64,000 bases of DNA from Reichenbachiella ulvae (GTDB lineage: Bacteria > Bacteroidota > Bacteroidia > Cytophagales > Cyclobacteriaceae): positions 1,860,001 through 1,924,000 of the forward strand of contig NZ_JAOYOD010000001.1 in the NCBI RefSeq assembly GCF_025833875.1. Direction: 5' to 3'. Below, piece after piece: positions 59,741 to 64,000 of this stretch (positions within the stretch are counted from its first letter, which is position 1; the number at the start of each line of letters is the position of its first letter). A model generated the notes under the pieces. The model saw nothing but the letters and a program-made list of their open reading frames with translations, ran no database searches and was not told the DNA's origin. The translations under genes and the position numbers were made by a program.

Positions 59741-60442
59741 ATGGCATTGAAGTGCATGGTGGTCGATGATGACGAATTAGCGAGATTAATGATCCGCAAA
59801 TACGTAGAGAAGACCGATTTTTTAGAGCTGACCCACGAACTATCGAGCGGAATAGAAGCCTCCAATATTTTGTTGCAAAAAGACAACCCAGACGTGGATA
59901 TTATTTTTCTGGATGTAGAAATGCCAGAAATGTCCGGAATGGAACTGATGGAGTCGCTCACCTCTGATTATCAAGTAATCATGATTACTTCTGCTGAGAA
60001 GTATGCCGTTCGAGCGTTCGAAAAGAACGCCACAGACTATTTGGTCAAACCATTTAGCTATGGCCGCTTCCTCAAAGCAGCTGTTAAAGCCAATGAGACA
60101 CTTGAGAGCCTCAGAAAAAAGGCAGAGACCTTTCACGAGTTATATGTCAAATCAGATTCGAGGATTTACAAAATAGTACTGGACGACATCCTATTCATAG
60201 AGGCCATGGCTGATTATGTGATTTTCAACACCATCAAAGGAAAGCACATCGTACATCACACGATGAAGGGAATTGAAAAGAAATTACCTGGAAGTTTGTT
60301 TGCCAGGGTACACCGTTCTTATATTATCAATTTCGATAAAGTCAACTATTTTGAAGACATGAACGTGGTGATCAATGACAAGTACATTCCCGTAGGCGTA
60401 TCTTATCGTGAAAAGGTATTTGATCGATTAAATATGCTATAA
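59741..60442 (+). CDS. LytTR-family response regulator
   Basis: This 233-residue protein has a receiver domain (1-120): acidic pocket VVDDDELAR, the phosphoacceptor in IIFLDVEMPEMSG, the Thr/Ser switch MITSAEKYA, and the Lys in DYLVKPF. The C-terminal LytTR DNA-binding domain (~135-233) shows VKSDSRIYKIVLDDILFIEAMADYVIFN and FARVHRSYIINFDKV. It controls transcription on direct-repeat sites and is normally phosphorylated by a LytS/5TM-type kinase; none is adjacent. It is monocistronic with its own terminator. Confidence 0.95.
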   Translation: MALKCMVVDDDELARLMIRKYVEKTDFLELTHELSSGIEASNILLQKDNPDVDIIFLDVEMPEMSGMELMESLTSDYQVIMITSAEKYAVRAFEKNATDYLVKPFSYGRFLKAAVKANETLESLRKKAETFHELYVKSDSRIYKIVLDDILFIEAMADYVIFNTIKGKHIVHHTMKGIEKKLPGSLFARVHRSYIINFDKVNYFEDMNVVINDKYIPVGVSYREKVFDRLNML

Positions 60443-60464
60443 GAGATTTGATCCAATTTAATAC

Positions 60465-60499
60465 AAAAAGCCCCGATAGGAATTCTATCGGGGCTTTTT
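60465..60499. terminator. Strong terminator after the LytTR gene
   Basis: AAAAAGCCCCGATAG and CTATCGGGGCTTTTT form a 15-bp perfect stem with a GAATT loop and a built-in T run. The A and T tracts make it usable from both strands, serving also the leftward gene ending at 60523. Confidence 0.95.
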
Positions 60500-60522
60500 G
60501 TTTCTGTGATCACAATTTATTT

Positions 60523-63500
60523 TTAGTGATGGATCAACAGCTTCTTAATATCGAATTTATAATTCTTACCCTGCACAGAGATAAAGTAAACTCCAGATGG
60601 GTAATCACTTGTAGAAAGCTTGAAAGCATCTAATCCTGTCGGAACTACACCTTGTTCGAATACTCTTCCAGTCTGATCATACATTACCCAATCCAATGAC
60701 TCATCCAGATTAGTACCAAATGAAATACTCACTTCTTGATCTGAAGGGTTTGGATACAGCATGTAGTCCTTAATAGCATTCTGATCACCTGAAGCTAAGA
60801 TATTATTTGCTACTGTCGCCTTACTGGTAATCAAATTAGATTCTGCTGTAGTTCCATCAGCCGTTACCATTTTGGCTTGATACACTTCTTTTGTATTTCT
60901 ATTTTGAATGAAGACCACTGCAGCTAATTCTGCATCATCAGAAATATTAGCTAAGTCCCACTGGACATCAAGAGTAGTTGGATCTCCATCTGCATCATTG
61001 GCAGAACCAATTGGCAAGACGTCCCCATTGACCATATTTTCTGTCAACTTGATATATTGTCCAGAAGCATTTGGCAATAATTTTCTCAACACATTCTTGT
61101 GTTCATCTATTCCTCCAATGGTTTCTATAACAGTCCGTTCAATAATAGCTACAAAAGCGATCAATTCCTCTCCTGCCTCAAAACCTTCAGGCGTATTAAC
61201 GGTAAAGCTAACACTACCCTTAATTTCTCCTTCAGTGGCTGTAGCATCTGGAAAAATATCAATCGTAAATCCAGGATCAGCCAACGAACTCAAAACCAAA
61301 TCATTTTGCGTCCAGGTAAGAGTACCGTCACCAGCATTGGAACCATAATCACCATCCAGAAGTGATGTAACTTGATCCACCTGGTACCAACTTCTTCTCG
61401 CAGAAGGGTCTACCGAATTAAGTGTGTTGAAGGGGTCTTGAATATCATTGTCAAATGTTACATGATAGGCAATTGACAATTGATCAGAAGATAATCCAGC
61501 ACTTTCCAATAATGCATCAATACCTGCCCCGAGTTCAGCAGTAGCCGTATTGTACAAATCCGCACCTTCATCATCAGACACACTGTAGAATTGCTCAACC
61601 AGCACACTCTTCGATCTTTCCTGAATCACAAAATCATCAAAGGCAAATCCAAATGGCTTATCCGATCCAGACTCTGGAGTTGATGCAATAGCAAATCTAA
61701 ATCTCACATGATCGCGTCCTTCTTGTACCACATCGAGACTGTGCCTTGCAGACACCCATGTCAACTGATCTTGAATCCCAGACCAACCAGATGCCGTAAG
61801 CGCACCAAACTTATCTTGCTGCTGTCCAGGATCAGCACCTATGTTATTCCAATTAAACCATTCTAAACCTGACTTACTTCCACTCGGACCTCCTTCATTG
61901 CTCCCTAGAGTAACCCATGTTTGACCATTATCAATTGAGTACTGAAAGACAACTCCGTCTTTTGAGTCTTCAAATTGATAAATGGTATTAAATGAAACCA
62001 TGGGTTTGGTCATCGCAGATAGATCAAATTCCGGGCTATACAACCATGAATCTTCGGAACCCAAATACTTGTTGCTACCATTGTCATTTAAGGTTGACCA
62101 AACAAACGGTCCAGAGGTAATTGGTTTGTCTGGATCAGTTGTCAATATTCCTTCACCATCAAAATCAACAGATTTCCATACCCAACTTTTATCTCTCAAT
62201 GCTAATAGTCCTGTGGTATCATTAATGGCTATCGCATTATCCTTTAATGTCTCAGCATACCATCCATCCGTTTCAGGGTCAAAAGATCCTGATTCAAATG
62301 TTTGAACATATGGATTGTCAGGAGTTACCGAAATACTAGGAACAATTTGAACCTTCCTTTGTAGACTTGACCTACAAGTATTCCTTGTAGTCAGAGTCAT
62401 TGTCACATCATAAACGCCAGGCTGATTGTAGACATACTCAATTGGACTAAAATCCTCTGATGCTGCCAAACCAGCATTAGAAATATCAGTCCATACCGTA
62501 TCTGCACCTAATGAATAAACGATACCAATACTATCAATTCTGAAACTTTCCAGTTTCAATTCATCTACAAAGAATGAAGTAGGTCTATTGACCGTCACTG
62601 AATCCCAAACAAAAGAAATAGTAGGACTGATTGTAACCGGTACATCTTGAATGGTAATTCCATTCTCCAATATAGATGCACAACCCGTATTTGTATTTGA
62701 GGCATTGGGCATAGTATAAGTAGCTATTAATTGAGCCTCAAATATTTCCTCCAGAATATCATCTTGGGTCAATTGCAGTTTCTTCCTTACTACTCTACCC
62801 TCATTGGTTTCCTGAACCCCATTGGTGGTGAATAATGGAACTGGCGCATCACTTTCTGTATACCATGCCCATTCATAAGTCAAGTCTGACTCTAAGTAAT
62901 TAGATTCAGGCAAAGTATTGGCAGAAAACTTGACGGATGGGGTCACACAGCCACCATCAATTTCAAAAGAAACTTTCGGTTGATCATAAAGCACAATTGT
63001 CTTTTCTATCGAATTCGTACAGCCATTTTGATCATCATATTCATATCTCAAAGTATAGTCAGCACTTATCCCATCTGTAGTCAAAGTCTCAATTTCGCTT
63101 CCTGGCTCTTCACTACCCCATCTGGATGGTTCAAATGTCGCTCTGGTAATATTACCCGCGGTTAAATTGATAGAATTTCCATTGACAAAGAATCTACCAT
63201 TATCTCCTGAAATTGGGGCCGTCACTGAAACCACAAAATCCTCATTCGATTCACATATCACAAATTCAGTAACATTTTCAAATGTAGGCTCTTCTATACT
63301 GCTAAATTCCAAGGTTGAAAGAGGGTTGACGACAACAGTCTTCTTAATAGTATTGGTACAACCAGTATTGGAACTTGTATGTGTAAAAGACACAATATGA
63401 CTGGTCGCATCACTTGCGTTTCCTTCTAAAACTCCACCAACCAAAGAATGTGCAATATCAGGATGAAAAATAGCCGTACCATCACCATTGCTCGTTATTC

Positions 63501-64000
63501 CGGAGCTGCCTGATTCCAGATCATAGATACCACTAGCTGCGGAAACACCTTCCACTACTCCAGATATCTCTACATCAGTTGTTGTTGCACAATACTCTCC
63601 ACTGACACTTTGAGACCCTGATTCAATATTGGGAAATACAACATCCAGTGTAGGCAACTGCGTAACGGTTATGGTCTGTGTAACAGAGTTAGAACATCCC
63701 AAAACATCAGTATAATTAAATGTGATAGCATGATCTGTATCTTCACCTGTCGCCACACTCTGTCCTGCCACAGCAGCAGCTTGTGAGGCTGAAAATGTTG
63801 CCGTCCCATTACTTGAACCATTAACTAAAGTATTTGCAGACCAAGTACTATTTGAAGTCGCGAATGATGCTGAAGTTGCGTTACCAGTGGCATGAGTCCC
63901 TTGAAATGTGTAAACAACATCTTCATAACAAACTGCTGATCCATCTAAATCGATTTCTGAAGTACCTCCATCCAAATCATGATCGTAAACTATGCTCAAC
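60523..64000 (-). CDS. Large T9SS-secreted surface protein with PKD-like and choice-of-anchor J domains, 5'-partial
   Basis: The frame is open to the right edge, so the N-terminus is outside; at least 1159 residues are visible. From the N-terminal side: Ser/Thr-rich ~110-residue beta repeats (SGEYCATTTDVEISGVVEG, TGCTNTIKKTVVVNPLS, NGCTNSIEKTIVLYD), a PKD-like domain (YVYNQPGVYDVTMTLTTRN), a choice-of-anchor J / MAM-like jelly roll (TFESGSFDPETDGWYAE ... FGFAFDDFVIQERS), an Omp28-like segment (VLVEQFYSVSDDEGADLYN), and a C-terminal T9SS sorting domain (YMLYPNPSDQEVSISFG ... KLLIHH). It is a secreted or cell-surface protein; paired Cys in the repeats may form disulfides. Adhesive or extracellular-matrix use is inferred. 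Confidence 0.88.
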   Translation of the reverse strand, partial: LSIVYDHDLDGGTSEIDLDGSAVCYEDVVYTFQGTHATGNATSASFATSNSTWSANTLVNGSSNGTATFSASQAAAVAGQSVATGEDTDHAITFNYTDVLGCSNSVTQTITVTQLPTLDVVFPNIESGSQSVSGEYCATTTDVEISGVVEGVSAASGIYDLESGSSGITSNGDGTAIFHPDIAHSLVGGVLEGNASDATSHIVSFTHTSSNTGCTNTIKKTVVVNPLSTLEFSSIEEPTFENVTEFVICESNEDFVVSVTAPISGDNGRFFVNGNSINLTAGNITRATFEPSRWGSEEPGSEIETLTTDGISADYTLRYEYDDQNGCTNSIEKTIVLYDQPKVSFEIDGGCVTPSVKFSANTLPESNYLESDLTYEWAWYTESDAPVPLFTTNGVQETNEGRVVRKKLQLTQDDILEEIFEAQLIATYTMPNASNTNTGCASILENGITIQDVPVTISPTISFVWDSVTVNRPTSFFVDELKLESFRIDSIGIVYSLGADTVWTDISNAGLAASEDFSPIEYVYNQPGVYDVTMTLTTRNTCRSSLQRKVQIVPSISVTPDNPYVQTFESGSFDPETDGWYAETLKDNAIAINDTTGLLALRDKSWVWKSVDFDGEGILTTDPDKPITSGPFVWSTLNDNGSNKYLGSEDSWLYSPEFDLSAMTKPMVSFNTIYQFEDSKDGVVFQYSIDNGQTWVTLGSNEGGPSGSKSGLEWFNWNNIGADPGQQQDKFGALTASGWSGIQDQLTWVSARHSLDVVQEGRDHVRFRFAIASTPESGSDKPFGFAFDDFVIQERSKSVLVEQFYSVSDDEGADLYNTATAELGAGIDALLESAGLSSDQLSIAYHVTFDNDIQDPFNTLNSVDPSARRSWYQVDQVTSLLDGDYGSNAGDGTLTWTQNDLVLSSLADPGFTIDIFPDATATEGEIKGSVSFTVNTPEGFEAGEELIAFVAIIERTVIETIGGIDEHKNVLRKLLPNASGQYIKLTENMVNGDVLPIGSANDADGDPTTLDVQWDLANISDDAELAAVVFIQNRNTKEVYQAKMVTADGTTAESNLITSKATVANNILASGDQNAIKDYMLYPNPSDQEVSISFGTNLDESLDWVMYDQTGRVFEQGVVPTGLDAFKLSTSDYPSGVYFISVQGKNYKFDIKKLLIHH

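Overview
The window looks like a chromosomal segment of a Bacteroidota bacterium, most likely a Cytophagales-type organism. This rests on a complete SusC/SusD glycan-uptake pair, three proteins with C-terminal type IX secretion (T9SS) sorting domains, two histidine kinases with Reg_prop beta-propeller sensors, TAnnTTTG-type -7 promoter boxes, A-rich ribosome binding regions and moderate G+C. The genus is inference only. No rRNA, tRNA, IS element, phage gene or CRISPR array was seen.

Region by region. 1-6.1 kb: a nitrate-assimilation segment, with a NasA-type nitrate reductase fused to an FAD/BFD electron-input module (5' end outside the window) and a nitrite-reductase-like protein carrying a C-terminal rubredoxin; then a BLUF photoreceptor and a 2OG-Fe(II) oxygenase. 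6.1-19.1 kb: a signalling block with two Reg_prop histidine kinases, a membrane/GAF protein that has the phosphoacceptor-helix region but no ATPase domain, and a membrane histidine kinase, plus a small operon of TlpA-like thioredoxin, outer-membrane barrel and T9SS-sorted thioredoxin. 19.2-28.8 kb: an MpaB/latex-clearing-type oxygenase with a polytopic membrane protein, a YHYH lipoprotein with cadherin-like repeats, a 13-unit array of exactly 21-bp period, a TonB-C protein, and two outer-membrane proteins.

29-50 kb is an alpha-glucan (starch/maltodextrin) utilisation locus. A leftward operon encodes a SusE/F-like lipoprotein, a T9SS-secreted GH13 amylase, SusC, SusD and a GH13 lipoprotein. 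A rightward operon encodes GH31, GH97, GH13 and an MFS/SLC45-like sugar transporter. Between them lie a LacI-family regulator and a CE2-like SGNH esterase. LacI-type palindromes occur in both control regions, and both regions also share an unexplained ~50-bp element. Extracellular amylases and Sus proteins would capture and import maltodextrins, GH97/GH13 trim them in the periplasm, the MFS carrier brings sugars inside, and GH31 finishes degradation.

50-54 kb: a STAS-like small protein, two YceI-family proteins flanking a porin-like barrel, and a DUF2807 protein. 54.2-57.2 kb: a thiocarboxylate-dependent cysteine synthesis operon (cysM, JAMM peptidase, CysO/MoaD-like carrier, MoeZ). Its leader encodes an 11-residue peptide with four consecutive Cys codons followed by a terminator and a competing antiterminator arm, the layout of a classical transcription attenuator. 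I consider this the most notable observation. 57.3-64 kb: housekeeping genes (thioesterase, Pcm, riboflavin synthase, LytTR regulator) and the C-terminal part of a very large T9SS-secreted surface protein that runs off the right edge.
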